64,000 nucleotides of DNA from Gaiellasilicea sp963705515 (lineage in GTDB: Bacteria; Actinomycetota; Thermoleophilia; Gaiellales; Gaiellaceae): contig CAVPJV010000008.1 of NCBI GenBank assembly GCA_963705515.1, forward strand, positions 186,001 to 250,000, in the 5' to 3' direction. Below the pieces are notes generated by a model, which worked only from the letters and a program-made list of their open reading frames with translations, ran no database searches and was not told where the DNA came from. Positions 1-8,578 of the stretch are shown here, one piece after another; within the stretch, counting starts at the first letter, position 1; every line of letters starts with the position of its first letter. The position numbers and the translations under genes are program-made.

Positions 1-335
1 GCGAGCACGAGCCCGACCGGCGTCGCGATCACGAAGCCGAGATTCGACTTGTCGAGGAGAACGCCTGGCGTCGCCAGCGCGTGCAGGGCGAGGAAGCCGG
101 AGGCCGCGAGGAACGAGAGCGAAACGAGGTGGACGCGCCGGTCGCCTCGCCGCCGGGCGGCGACACCGGTCGCATACGCGAGGACGGCATTCAGCGCGGC
201 GGTGACGAGCACGAGCCAGAAGTGGGACGGGTGGTGCTCCCAGTGCACGTCCGTCTCCGGCGCCGCGAGCAGGATCGCGAGTCCGACCAGCGGCAGGGCG
301 AGCAGGACAACGAGGGTCAGCGGCGAGCGGGCCAA
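1..335 (-). CDS. Membrane protein, 5' part only (MASE-like domain, paralogue of the cyclase at 15946-17400)
   Basis: Minus-strand reading frame open from about 335 to the window edge, so only the first ~111 codons are present. The only plausible start I see is TTG at 335-333, which overlaps the end of the upstream gene by 19 bases; the start is uncertain. The translation has three hydrophobic stretches (LTLVVLLALPLVGLAILL near the start, then around HFWLVLVTAALNAVLAYA and VSLSFLAASGFLALHALA). It is clearly related to the N-terminal membrane domain of the cyclase gene at 15946: both carry an 'H..H.SHF/H.AHF' pattern, an 'RRGD.R' loop, then 'GFLALHALATPGVL' versus 'GFMGLHALGTAGVL', then 'ATPVGL' versus 'AIPVGL'. 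Whether a cyclase domain follows lies outside the window. The promoter is probably that of the preceding gene. Confidence 0.6.
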   Translation of the reverse strand, partial: MARSPLTLVVLLALPLVGLAILLAAPETDVHWEHHPSHFWLVLVTAALNAVLAYATGVAARRRGDRRVHLVSLSFLAASGFLALHALATPGVLLDKSNLGFVIATPVGLVL

Positions 336-1948
336 CGGGCGGACGGCTCCAGAGCGAGGTACGTGTGCACGTCGCTGACGGCAAGCGCGCCCGACCCGGC
401 TGCCGAGGCGACGCGCTTGACGGAGCGGGCGCGGACGTCGCCGGCGGCGAAGACGCCGGGCAGGCTGGTCTCGAGGGGAAGCGGCGGCCGCTCGAGCGGC
501 CAGCTGCCCGTGATGTCAGGGCCGGTGGCGAGGTAGCCCCACTCGTCGCGCTCGATCTCGTCCGGAAGCCACTCTGTGTGCGGATGGGCGCCGATCAGGA
601 CGATCAGGGCCGCCGCAGGGACGGTCTCGATCCCGTCGGGCGTCCGCAGCTCGAGCTGCTCGAGGCGGCCGTCGCCGAGCCCTGCCGCGACCTCGGTCCG
701 GGTCCGCACGCGCACGTTTGGGTCCTTCTCGATCGTGTCGATCAGGTACTGGGACATCGTCGCCGCGAGGCCGTCGCCGCGGACGAGGATCCGGACCGTG
801 CAGGCGTAGCGGGCCAGGTGGAGCGCCGCCTGCCCGGCCGAGTTGCCGCCGCCGACGATGTAGACGCTCTCGCCCGCCAGCGCCTGGGCCTCCGACATCG
901 ACGCGCCGTAGTAGACGCCGGCGCCTTCCAGCTCGGTCAGGCCGGGGGCATCGAGCCGGCGGTACTCGACCCCGAGCGCGAGCACGACCGCACGCGCGGC
1001 GACCTCTGCGCCGCCGTCGGTGCGCAGGACGTGCCTTCCGTCGCGCGGCTCGAGACCCGTCGCGCGGTGGGTGAGGCGGAACTGTGCGCCGAAGAGCCAC
1101 GCCTGCTGGTACGCGCGTTGCGCCAGCTCGCCACCGCCGAGGCCGCGGGGAAAGCCGAGGTAGTTGCGGATCAGCGAGCTCGAGCCGGCCTGGCCGCCGA
1201 CGGCGCCTGCATCGAGCACGGTCGTCCGCAGCCCCTCCGAGGCGGCGTAGACCGCCGCGCTCAGGCCTGCCGGACCGGCGCCGACGACGACGAGATCGGC
1301 CTCGTGCGAGTCGAGCTCGGTCGGGAAGCCGAGCGCCCGGGTCAGCTCGGCGGGACCGGGATCGGTCAGGACCTGGCCGTCGGCGAGCTTCACCGCCGGC
1401 ATGTCGCCGTCCCCCGGGATCGTCCGGTGCGGGATGCCGAGGCCCGACAGGCTCGACCGAAGCTCGTGCGCGCGGGCAGAACGTGCGTCGGCGACGACGA
1501 CCGCGCCGGCCGGCCCTTCGCCGCGCAGGCGCTCCGACTCCTGCAGCAGCTCGCTGATCGTCCGGTGGAAGACCTCGTCCCGCCGCCGTGTGGGCGCGAT
1601 CACGTAGAGGTCGATCCAGCCGCGCGCCATGCTGCGGAGGACGAGCTCGCCGACCCCGCGTTTGCTCCAGCCGAGCCAGGGGATCAGGAGGCCGCGGCGC
1701 GCCGTCGGGAAGCGGCCCCGCATCCGGGCGAGCAGGTCGGCTCCTTCCTTCCCGCTCGCGAGCGCGACGGCGACGTCGTCACCGTCGGCCTCCGCCTGGT
1801 CGAGGACGGCCTCGAGCTCGGCGGTCGTGCAGATCCTGAGCGCATAGTCGGAGCCGTAGCGCCGCTCGAGCTCCTCCTCGATCAGGCCGCGCTCGGCCGG
1901 GTCGTCGTCGGCGACCACGAGCAGCGGCGTTCGGGCGGGGGTCGTCAC
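317..1948 (-). CDS. Fused receiver-like / thioredoxin-reductase-like FAD oxidoreductase
   Basis: A 543-residue protein in three parts. Residues 1-130 look like a response-regulator receiver fold (LLVVADDDPAE acidic pocket), but the phosphoacceptor region reads VALASGKEGADLL, without a clear acceptor Asp. Residues ~145-205 resemble a small thioredoxin/glutaredoxin-like domain (PAVKLADGQVLTDPG). Residues ~215-530 are a pyridine-nucleotide disulfide reductase: FAD motif GAGPAGLSAAVYAASEG, NADPH motif GGGNSAGQAA, and second FAD motif GVFAAGDVR near the C-terminus. Where classic thioredoxin reductases have CxxC, this protein has YYGASMSEAQ with no cysteine, so it cannot be a standard TrxB. It matches the known 'fused response regulator/thioredoxin-disulfide reductase' architecture. 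The electron acceptor is unknown. The gene ends inside the start of the truncated membrane gene downstream. Confidence 0.85.
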   Translation of the reverse strand: MTTPARTPLLVVADDDPAERGLIEEELERRYGSDYALRICTTAELEAVLDQAEADGDDVAVALASGKEGADLLARMRGRFPTARRGLLIPWLGWSKRGVGELVLRSMARGWIDLYVIAPTRRRDEVFHRTISELLQESERLRGEGPAGAVVVADARSARAHELRSSLSGLGIPHRTIPGDGDMPAVKLADGQVLTDPGPAELTRALGFPTELDSHEADLVVVGAGPAGLSAAVYAASEGLRTTVLDAGAVGGQAGSSSLIRNYLGFPRGLGGGELAQRAYQQAWLFGAQFRLTHRATGLEPRDGRHVLRTDGGAEVAARAVVLALGVEYRRLDAPGLTELEGAGVYYGASMSEAQALAGESVYIVGGGNSAGQAALHLARYACTVRILVRGDGLAATMSQYLIDTIEKDPNVRVRTRTEVAAGLGDGRLEQLELRTPDGIETVPAAALIVLIGAHPHTEWLPDEIERDEWGYLATGPDITGSWPLERPPLPLETSLPGVFAAGDVRARSVKRVASAAGSGALAVSDVHTYLALEPSARWPARR

Positions 1949-1983
1949 GGGGCGCTTCCTGCGCCCATCCTACGGCGGCGTCT

Positions 1984-2340
1984 CTAGAACATCGAGCCGA
2001 TGATCTGCGAGAAGCGGATCACCGTCACCGTCTCGTCCTCGCTGACGGGACGGTTGTAGAGCTGTCCCAGGAAGCGCGTCATCTCGTCCGGCCGCCGGAT
2101 CTCGGGGTTGTCGTGCTCGATCTCGCGCGGCGAGAGCTCGCTGATCTGCTTCACCTCGACCTTGTCGATCACCGCGTCGAAGATCTTCTCCCGCTGCCCG
2201 TAGCGGACGCCGACGAGCACGGTCACGATCATCCCCTTCTTGTACTTGCCCGACTTGTCGCCGAGCCGGATCGTCGCCGTCTTGCGATGCGTGCGCAGCT
2301 GGTCAGCGACCAGAGGCGAGTAGAAGTTCAGCGCAAACAT
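1984..2340 (-). CDS. ASCH-domain (PUA-like) protein
   Basis: A small protein of 118 residues from ATG 2340 (GTG 2346 is also in frame). It begins with a hydrophobic/aromatic strand (FALNFYSPLVADQL), followed by an RTHRKTATIRLGDK segment and a Lys-rich loop, then a V-rich strand. This layout is typical of ASCH/PUA-like beta-barrel domains, which bind RNA or act in RNA-linked processes. The family assignment rests on pattern only. It lies 16 bases downstream of the Nudix gene on the same strand, so the two are probably co-transcribed. The specific ligand is not predictable from sequence alone. Confidence 0.6.
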   Translation of the reverse strand: MFALNFYSPLVADQLRTHRKTATIRLGDKSGKYKKGMIVTVLVGVRYGQREKIFDAVIDKVEVKQISELSPREIEHDNPEIRRPDEMTRFLGQLYNRPVSEDETVTVIRFSQIIGSMF

Positions 2341-2356
2341 GGCCACGGCCGCACGA

Positions 2357-2782
2357 TCATAGAGAGGTCAGCGCCTTCGTAGCCATCTCCCGCTCGCCGC
2401 CGTAGGCGAGCAGGCGCGGCGCGTCCTCGAGCGGCAGCCAGCGTGCCTCCGCCACCTCGAGCTCCATCCCGGGCGGCAGCTCGCCGATCCGGCCGCTCCG
2501 GTAGCGGAGCAGGAAGAAGCTGACCACCTTGAAGATCCGTTCGCCGCCGCGGGTGTAGACGTAGCGGACGTCGCCGAGCTTGCCCTCGAGCCGGCCGGCG
2601 AGGCCCGTCTCCTCCGCGACCTCGCGCAGCGCCGTCTCGGCGCCCTTCTCGCCCGAGTCGATCAGGCCCTTCGGCAGGGCCCAGGTTCCCTCGGGCTTCC
2701 CGTTCGGGCGGATCGCAGCGAGCCACCAGCGGCCGCGGAAACGGCGTACCAGCACGCCTCCGGCCGAGAACTCACGCGTCAT
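2357..2782 (-). CDS. NUDIX hydrolase
   Basis: A 141-residue protein with a complete Nudix box, GLIDSGEKGAETALREVAEE followed by TGL, matching Gx5Ex7REUxEExGU; the REVAEE glutamates bind the catalytic divalent metal. The N-terminal strand FSAGGVLVRR and the FKVVSFFLLRY strand fit the MutT/ADP-ribose-pyrophosphatase fold. The substrate (8-oxo-dGTP, a diadenosine polyphosphate or a sugar nucleotide) cannot be told from this sequence. I prefer ATG 2782; GTG 2788 is in frame two codons earlier. The gene is divergent from groES, and its start lies beside one arm of an 11-bp inverted repeat (2787-2797) whose partner is in the groES leader. Confidence 0.88.
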   Translation of the reverse strand: MTREFSAGGVLVRRFRGRWWLAAIRPNGKPEGTWALPKGLIDSGEKGAETALREVAEETGLAGRLEGKLGDVRYVYTRGGERIFKVVSFFLLRYRSGRIGELPPGMELEVAEARWLPLEDAPRLLAYGGEREMATKALTSL

Positions 2783-2825
2783 TGCCACTTTGTGACAGTT
2801 CGTCGCTGACGATGACGGTTCGTGC

Positions 2826-2853
2826 TTGCGCAGCCTGCGTGGCCCTGTAGAAT
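2826..2853 (+). promoter_or_regulatory. Putative sigma-70-type promoter of groES-groEL
   Basis: TTGCGC at 2826-2831 and TAGAAT at 2848-2853 are separated by 16 bases. They lie just upstream of the CIRCE element, which would then cover the transcription start, the usual arrangement for HrcA-controlled groESL operons. The boxes were chosen by eye. Confidence 0.5.
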
Positions 2854-2857
2854 GGCG

Positions 2858-2884
2858 CTGGCACTCTCACTGTCAGAGTGCCAA
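2858..2884 (+). promoter_or_regulatory. CIRCE operator (HrcA binding site)
   Basis: CTGGCACTC at 2858-2866, nine bases, then GAGTGCCAA at 2876-2884. This is the GCACTC-N9-GAGTGC core of the CIRCE heat-shock operator with one mismatch in the outer arms. Known role: HrcA binds CIRCE and represses groESL until heat stress. hrcA itself is not in this window. Confidence 0.9.
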
Positions 2885-2921
2885 GCAGTGTCACAAAGTC
2901 TGAAGGACGAGGAGGCATCAC

Positions 2922-3227
2922 ATGAATTTGCAGCCGCTTGGTGACCGCCTGATCGTGGAGATCCTCGAGGAAGAGGAGATCACGGTCAGCGGCATCGTGC
3001 TGCCCGACACGGCGAAGGAGAAGCCGCAGCGCGGCAAGGTCCTCGCCGTCGGTCCCGGCCCGCGCGACGAGGACGGGGAGTACATCAAGATGGACGTCGA
3101 GGAGGGTGACGAGATCATCTTCTCCAAGTACGGCGGGACCGAGATCAAGGTCGGCTCGGACGATGTCCTGATTCTGCGTGAGTCGGACGTCCTCGCGAAG
3201 GTCGTCGGCGACCGCGCCGCGGTCTAG
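2922..3227 (+). CDS. groS: Co-chaperonin GroES
   Basis: A 101-residue protein of normal GroES length. It starts [19 protein letters not shown] and carries the mobile-loop segment [17 protein letters not shown], the roof region and the ending [14 protein letters not shown]. GroES caps the GroEL cylinder and closes the folding chamber. ATG 2922 is preceded by a strong ribosome binding site (GAGGAGG, eight bases before the start). It is first in a two-gene operon, with groEL starting 38 bases after its stop, and is under the CIRCE element upstream. Confidence 0.98.
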   Translation: MNLQPLGDRLIVEILEEEEITVSGIVLPDTAKEKPQRGKVLAVGPGPRDEDGEYIKMDVEEGDEIIFSKYGGTEIKVGSDDVLILRESDVLAKVVGDRAAV

Positions 3228-3241
3228 TCAGCTCAGCCTAG

Positions 3242-4894
<1,653 letters not shown>

Positions 4895-4898
4895 TCGC

Positions 4899-5190
4899 GT
4901 GGGGGAACCCATGGTTCCCCCACGAACCCCCTCCTTCTCGTCTGCGCGCGGAGGAATCGGGGTTGGGCTCCCGCCGGGCAAAGCCCGGCTCCGCCCGCGG
5001 ATCGGTGGCTCAAGGGTCACCCGCAGGGACAGAAGGGCCGGCACCTCGCCGGCCCTTCGTCGTTCTTCGGCTCAAGGATGTGAGCGCTTGGTGGCCGGAG
5101 CCGGGCTTTGCCCGGCGGGAGGCCCGGACGCGTTCGTCTTGAGATGCGAGGAAGGAGGGGGCCTATGGGGGAACCATGGGTTCCCCCATA
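4899..5190. repeat. ~290-bp imperfect inverted-repeat element downstream of groEL
   Basis: The 417 bases between groEL and the next gene hold no convincing gene but a striking symmetrical structure. The outer ends are two near-identical hairpins (stems GTGGGGGAACC at 4899-4923 and TATGGGGGAACC at 5164-5190) whose inner 23 bases are the same. Further in, the 26-base segment at 4968-4993 (CTCCCGCCGGGCAAAGCC...) recurs exactly in reverse complement at 5096-5121. A terminator hairpin sits at the centre (5032-5058). The arms are about 95-110 bases and diverged between the matching blocks. I read it as a non-autonomous palindromic repeat or a duplicated terminator region. Confidence 0.75.
5032..5058 (+). 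terminator. Hairpin terminator after groEL
   Basis: Perfect 11-bp stem GAAGGGCCGGC / GCCGGCCCTTC with a five-base loop (ACCTC), followed by GTCGTTCTT. It lies 138 bases after the groEL stop and suits a Rho-independent terminator with the short, impure U-tract usual in GC-rich genomes. Confidence 0.7.
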
Positions 5191-5193
5191 AGT

Positions 5194-5219
5194 GAAGACC
5201 CGGTGGGGGCCGGGTCTTC
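5194..5219. terminator. Second hairpin between groEL and the convergent oxidoreductase gene
   Basis: Perfect 10-bp stem GAAGACCCGG / CCGGGTCTTC with a six-base loop. It is placed between two convergent genes, so it could serve as a bidirectional terminator. Confidence 0.55.
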
Positions 5220-5311
5220 GAGGGGTGAAACTAGGGGGAGGTGGGTAGCCCAGGTATCGGCGTCCGTTGCCTCCGCTGTAGTCACTCGAACGAGTGATCT
5301 GCCACAAGGCA

Positions 5312-5917
5312 TCAAAATTGGTAGCGCTGCTCCTCGAACGGGTCGGCGTCGTTGTGGTAGCCGTAGCGCTCCCAGAAGCCCGGTCGGTCGGTCGCCGAGA
5401 GCTCGATCCCGCGCAGCCACTTGGCGCTCTTCCAGAAGTACTTGCCCGGGATCACGAGCCGGAGGGGGTAGCCGTGCTCGGCGGCGAGCGGCTCGCCGTT
5501 CGCATGCGTCGCCAGCAGCGCGTGCTCGTCACGCAGGAACGAGATCGGCACGTTCGCGGTGTAGCCCTGCTCGGAGTGCGCGATCGCGAAGCGTGCGCTC
5601 GGTTTCGGCTGGACGAGTTGCTCGAGCTCGCGCCAGTGGATCCCCGAGAAGGTCATGTCGAACTTCGACCAGCGCGTGACGCAGTGGATGTCCTGCGTGT
5701 GCTCGGTCCGCGGCAGCGCGTTCAGCTGGTCCCAGGAGAGCGTGACCGGATTCTCGACCTCGCCAGAGACCTCGAACGTCCACGTGGCGAGGTCGGTCGA
5801 CGGGATCGAGCCGGCGTGCAGCACCGGCCACTTCTCGGTCAGGTACTGGCCGGGCGGCAGCCGGGCCGGGTCGTACCCCGCCTCGATCACCTTCTTTTCC
5901 GCCTTCGACCTGAACAC
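5312..5917 (-). CDS. Sulfite-oxidase-family molybdopterin oxidoreductase
   Basis: About 201 residues from GTG 5917; an upstream in-frame start at 5959 would overlap the divergent ygfZ gene, so the shorter form is preferred. The segment TQDIHCVTRWSKFDMTFSG holds the conserved Cys that ligates molybdenum in the sulfite oxidase/YedY fold. Other family marks are WTFEVSGEVENPVTLSWDQL, the EQGYTANVP strand and YPLRLVIPGKYFWKSAKW. There is no twin-arginine signal, haem or dimerisation domain, so this is a minimal, probably cytoplasmic, Moco-only protein of the YuiH type. The physiological substrate is unknown. The gene stands alone on the minus strand, divergent from ygfZ. Confidence 0.85.
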   Translation of the reverse strand: MFRSKAEKKVIEAGYDPARLPPGQYLTEKWPVLHAGSIPSTDLATWTFEVSGEVENPVTLSWDQLNALPRTEHTQDIHCVTRWSKFDMTFSGIHWRELEQLVQPKPSARFAIAHSEQGYTANVPISFLRDEHALLATHANGEPLAAEHGYPLRLVIPGKYFWKSAKWLRGIELSATDRPGFWERYGYHNDADPFEEQRYQF

Positions 5918-5937
5918 CGTCTCTACAGTAACCAGGG

Positions 5938-6679
5938 ATGCGCGTCGCGTTCCGTCCACGCTCCTTCGTCCGCGTCTCGGGGCCAGCCGCCGAGGAGTAC
6001 CTCGACCGCATGGTCTCGAACGACGTCGCCGCGCTCGGGCCGGGTGAATCGTGCGAGGCGCTGCTGTTGACGCCGAAGGCGCGCGTGATCGCGCCTCTCG
6101 TCGTCGTGCGGCGCGGGCACGAGGACTTCCTGCTGCTGACGGAGCCCGATCTGGGCGAGCGCGTCCGCGCCGAGCTCGTCCGCTCGCGCTTCGCCGCCAA
6201 GGCGGAGATCGAGCGCGAGGAGCACACCTCGCACGTCGTCTTCGGCGGGAAGGGAATCACGACCGGTGACTACGGCGAGCCCGCGGCCGAGCAGCTCGAC
6301 GCAGATCTCGAGCCGACGGTCTCGGCCGAGGAGCTCGAGCTGCTCCGCATCCGCGCCGGGACGCCGGCCTGGGGCAAGGAGATCGACGACCGTGTCCTGC
6401 CGGCCGAAGCCGGCCTGACCGAGCGGGCGGTCAGCTTCACGAAGGGCTGCTACCCGGGACAGGAGCCGATCGCGCGGCTGCACTACCGCGGCCACGCCAA
6501 CCGCGGCCTCCGCGTGCTCGAGCTGATCGGAGCTGCCGGCGCCCGACACCGAGCTCGTCTACGAGGGCAAGGCGGTCGGCCGGATCACGAGCGCCGCTCG
6601 CGACGGCGACCGCGTGGTTGCGCTCGCCTACGTACGGCGGGAGGTCCCCCAGGGCGCAGAGCTCGACCTCGCGTCGTAG
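5938..6679 (+). CDS. ygfZ: Folate-binding YgfZ/GcvT-like protein (frame break near 6530)
   Basis: A GcvT-fold protein with the YgfZ signature KGCYPGQEP, whose Cys is characteristic of the tetrahydrofolate-dependent Fe-S cluster repair/assembly family. The first ~198 codons read cleanly to LRVLELIG. After about 6530 the family-like C-terminus continues in the +1 frame (PAPDTELVYEGKAVGRITSA ... GAELDLAS, stop at 6677-6679). Restoring one CG (ATCGCGGAGCTG) joins both parts as a ~247-residue protein. Without repair the original frame runs on into nonsense up to 6930. I treat the break as a probable sequence error, not a real inactivation. The role in Fe-S maintenance is from family knowledge. Confidence 0.8.
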
Positions 6680-6736
6680 CCCGTCCCTGCCGATACATGG
6701 CGGGATGGCCCGCCGCCCAACTCGCCGCCAGGTGTC

Positions 6737-7216
6737 ATGAGCGCCGCACGCACGGGTGTCGTCGGTACCGCTGTCGCGGCGTTCGCGTTCTTCGACAGCA
6801 TCCTGCTTGGGGCGCCCATCGCGCTGCTCGCGGCCTCATTCCGGCCTTCGCTCGTCTACGCGGTTGCCACCGTCGTCGTCGTCCTCCTCGTGATCGGCAG
6901 CTGCCGCTGGATCGATCGACACTGGGATGACTGGTTCTCCGGCAACGGCACCCGGGTCGAGCGGCGGCTCGAGTCGATGCGGGCGAGCCGCCTGCTTGCG
7001 CACCCGGTTGCGTGGCTGCAGCGTGGCTCGGACCGCTCGTACGCGTTCGCCGCGGCCGTGGCCAACCCGATCCTCGTCGCCGCCCTCGCTCGCGTCATCG
7101 GCGGCGCGCCGGTCGGGGAGCGCAGAGTCGTGCTCGGGGCCGTCGCGTACGCGATTCCGTACGTCGCGATGTGGTCGATCGTGGGTTGGGCGCTCGCCGG
7201 CACCTTCGGCGCCTAG
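6737..7216 (+). CDS. Small integral membrane protein, unknown function
   Basis: A 159-residue protein from ATG 6737. Hydrophobic segments lie at about residues 5-32 and 37-55 and again near 105-120 and 130-155 (VVLGAVAYAIPYVAMWSIVG), with a charged central loop (RWIDRHWDDWFSGNGTRVE). No enzymatic motif is visible. It may be an Actinobacteria-specific membrane protein. Coding potential is supported by the strong GC3 bias and the absence of a competing frame. It ends 21 bases before the 3' end of the convergent tRNA gene. Confidence 0.65.
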   Translation: MSAARTGVVGTAVAAFAFFDSILLGAPIALLAASFRPSLVYAVATVVVVLLVIGSCRWIDRHWDDWFSGNGTRVERRLESMRASRLLAHPVAWLQRGSDRSYAFAAAVANPILVAALARVIGGAPVGERRVVLGAVAYAIPYVAMWSIVGWALAGTFGA

Positions 7217-7237
7217 CTTCGCCAACGGCAAGAGCGA

Positions 7238-7310
7238 TGCGCCCGGCACGATTCGAACGTGCGACCTCTGCCTCCGCAGGGCAGCGCTCTATCCCCTGAG
7301 CTACGGGCGC
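7238..7310 (-). tRNA. tRNA-Arg with anticodon GCG
   Basis: A 73-base cloverleaf on the minus strand: acceptor GCGCCCG/CGGGCGC, D-arm GCTC...GAGC with GGGGATA loop, anticodon stem CTGCC/GGCAG with loop CTGCGGA, T-arm GCACG-TTCGAAT-CGTGC, discriminator A. The anticodon (7275-7277) reads GCG, decoding CGC/CGU. The D-loop and overall identity fit Arg. The 3' CCA is not encoded. GCG at position 34 is unusual for bacteria, which normally read these codons with an A34 tRNA edited to inosine. Confidence 0.92.
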
Positions 7311-7382
7311 TCGGAGACGGCGTAGTGTAGCGGCCTCTCGTCGGAGAGCTCACGCCCCGGGCCGCCGCGTAGGCTTCGTGAC

Positions 7383-8312
7383 TTGCCGCTCTACCTGACC
7401 GAGGCTGACGTCGCAGGCCTGATCACGGCCGGAGAAGCGGTGCCCGTGGTCGAGGCGTGCTTCGTGCGGATGGCGGCCGGGGCGGTCGAGAACGTGCCGC
7501 GGCGGCGCCTCGCGCTCGACGACGGCAGCTTCGCCGTCATGTACGCCGTCGACCGCGAGCTCGGCTACGCCGGGGTCAAGGCGTACACGGTCGTGGCAGG
7601 AAAGGCCGTCTTCGCCGTCTCGCTCTTCGACCTTCGTACCGGCGAGCTCGCCGCCGTGCTCGAGGCAGACACTGCCGGCCAGCGACGGACCGGCGCCGCG
7701 ACTGGTGTCGCCGCGAAGTACCTCGCCCGCCGCGGTGCGGGCACCCTCGGCGTGATCGGCTGCGGCTGGCAGGCCGAGTCGCAGGTCGAGGCGATCCGTG
7801 CCGCGGTGCCCACCGTCGAGCGTGTCGTCGCCTACTGCCGTACGCCCGAGCGGCTGCAGTCCTTCTGCACGACCGTCGGCGCCGAGCCAGCCGAGTCGCA
7901 CGCGGATGCCGCCGCCCAGGACATCGTCGTCACGATCACGACCTCGCGCGATCCGGTCCTCCGCGGCGAGTGGCTGCGCGAGGGCGCGCTCGTCTGCGCC
8001 GCCGGCGCGAACGATCCGCGCAAGCGGGAGCTCGACAACGTCGTCCTCGAGCGCGCGAGCTTCGTCTGCTGCGACTCGAAGGAGAACGCGATGCTCGAGT
8101 CGGGCGACCTGATCGAGCCCGTCGAGGCGGGCGTGCTCGACTGGCTCGAGGTGCACGAGCTCCAGGAGGTCGTCGCCGGTGAGCTGCGGGGCCGCGAGTC
8201 GGACACCGACATCGTCGTCTTCAAGTCGAACGGGCTCGCGGCGTGGGACGTCGCGATCGGCGCCGAGCTCGTCCGCCGCGCGCAGGAGCGCGGCGTCGGA
8301 ACAACGGTCTAG
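7383..8312 (+). CDS. Ornithine cyclodeaminase / mu-crystallin family protein
   Basis: A 309-residue protein from TTG 7383. Family hallmarks are the substrate region NVPRRRLALDDGSFAVMYA, GYAGVKAYTVV with the catalytic-type Lys, ADTAGQRRTGAATGVAAKYL, and the NAD(P)-binding motif GTLGVIGCGWQAESQVEAI. It then has the PVLRGEWLREGALVCAAGAN segment typical of the OCD/alanine dehydrogenase/imine reductase group. Family members deaminate ornithine to proline or reduce/oxidise imino acids; the exact substrate is not decided here. Only 4 bases separate its end from the convergent small gene, so transcription units meet head-on. Confidence 0.85.
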   Translation: MPLYLTEADVAGLITAGEAVPVVEACFVRMAAGAVENVPRRRLALDDGSFAVMYAVDRELGYAGVKAYTVVAGKAVFAVSLFDLRTGELAAVLEADTAGQRRTGAATGVAAKYLARRGAGTLGVIGCGWQAESQVEAIRAAVPTVERVVAYCRTPERLQSFCTTVGAEPAESHADAAAQDIVVTITTSRDPVLRGEWLREGALVCAAGANDPRKRELDNVVLERASFVCCDSKENAMLESGDLIEPVEAGVLDWLEVHELQEVVAGELRGRESDTDIVVFKSNGLAAWDVAIGAELVRRAQERGVGTTV

Positions 8313-8551
8313 CTGGTGCCGATGCCCTCGCGGGCGTCCTGGATCGTGTCCTTGCCGATCGCCTTGATGATCTCCGGCCGGTCGAGCAGCCTCGCGCGCT
8401 GGTCCGGGTTGAGGCGGTTCTGCACGTAGCGGTCGTCGAGGATCTCGGCGAGGTCGCGTCCCCGGTCGTGCTCGCGGATCACGTAGGCGGCGACTCGCTC
8501 CTCGGCCGACGAGCGCTGGAAGAGGAATGAGAAGGGGTTCGGGAAGGCCAT
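8309..8551 (-). CDS. Conserved-looking 80-residue protein, unknown function
   Basis: Starts at ATG 8551 with MAFPNPFSFLFQRSSAEER, then a charged helical stretch EHDRGRDLAEILDDRYVQNR and RPEIIKAIGKDTIQDAREG at the C-terminus. No known domain was recognised. The composition is soluble and helical. The longer upstream extension overlaps the divergent gene at 8579 on the other strand and reads as antisense, so it is left out. The gene is divergently paired with 8579-8923, with 27 bases between starts. Confidence 0.6.
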   Translation of the reverse strand: MAFPNPFSFLFQRSSAEERVAAYVIREHDRGRDLAEILDDRYVQNRLNPDQRARLLDRPEIIKAIGKDTIQDAREGIGTS

Positions 8552-8578
8552 GGCCGCGCGATTGTATCCTCCTGTCAG

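Larger units (their letters stand above)
2787..2899. repeat. 11-bp inverted repeat flanking the groES promoter and CIRCE
   Basis: ACTTTGTGACA at 2787-2797 is repeated exactly as its reverse complement TGTCACAAAGT at 2889-2899. The arms enclose the putative -35/-10 boxes and the CIRCE element. The left arm touches the Nudix gene start and the right arm lies in the groES leader. It could be a pair of operator half-sites for a looping or second regulator; function is inferred only from position. Confidence 0.5.

Noticed and set aside
365..1987. 540-codon plus-strand frame opposite the thioredoxin-reductase-like gene
   Set aside because: The minus-strand gene has FAD and NAD(P) motifs; the plus frame has none and no ribosome binding site.
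4899..5195. 98-codon frame within the inverted-repeat region after groEL
   Set aside because: Built from the hairpin sequences themselves (GEPMVPP read from both strands); no support as a gene.
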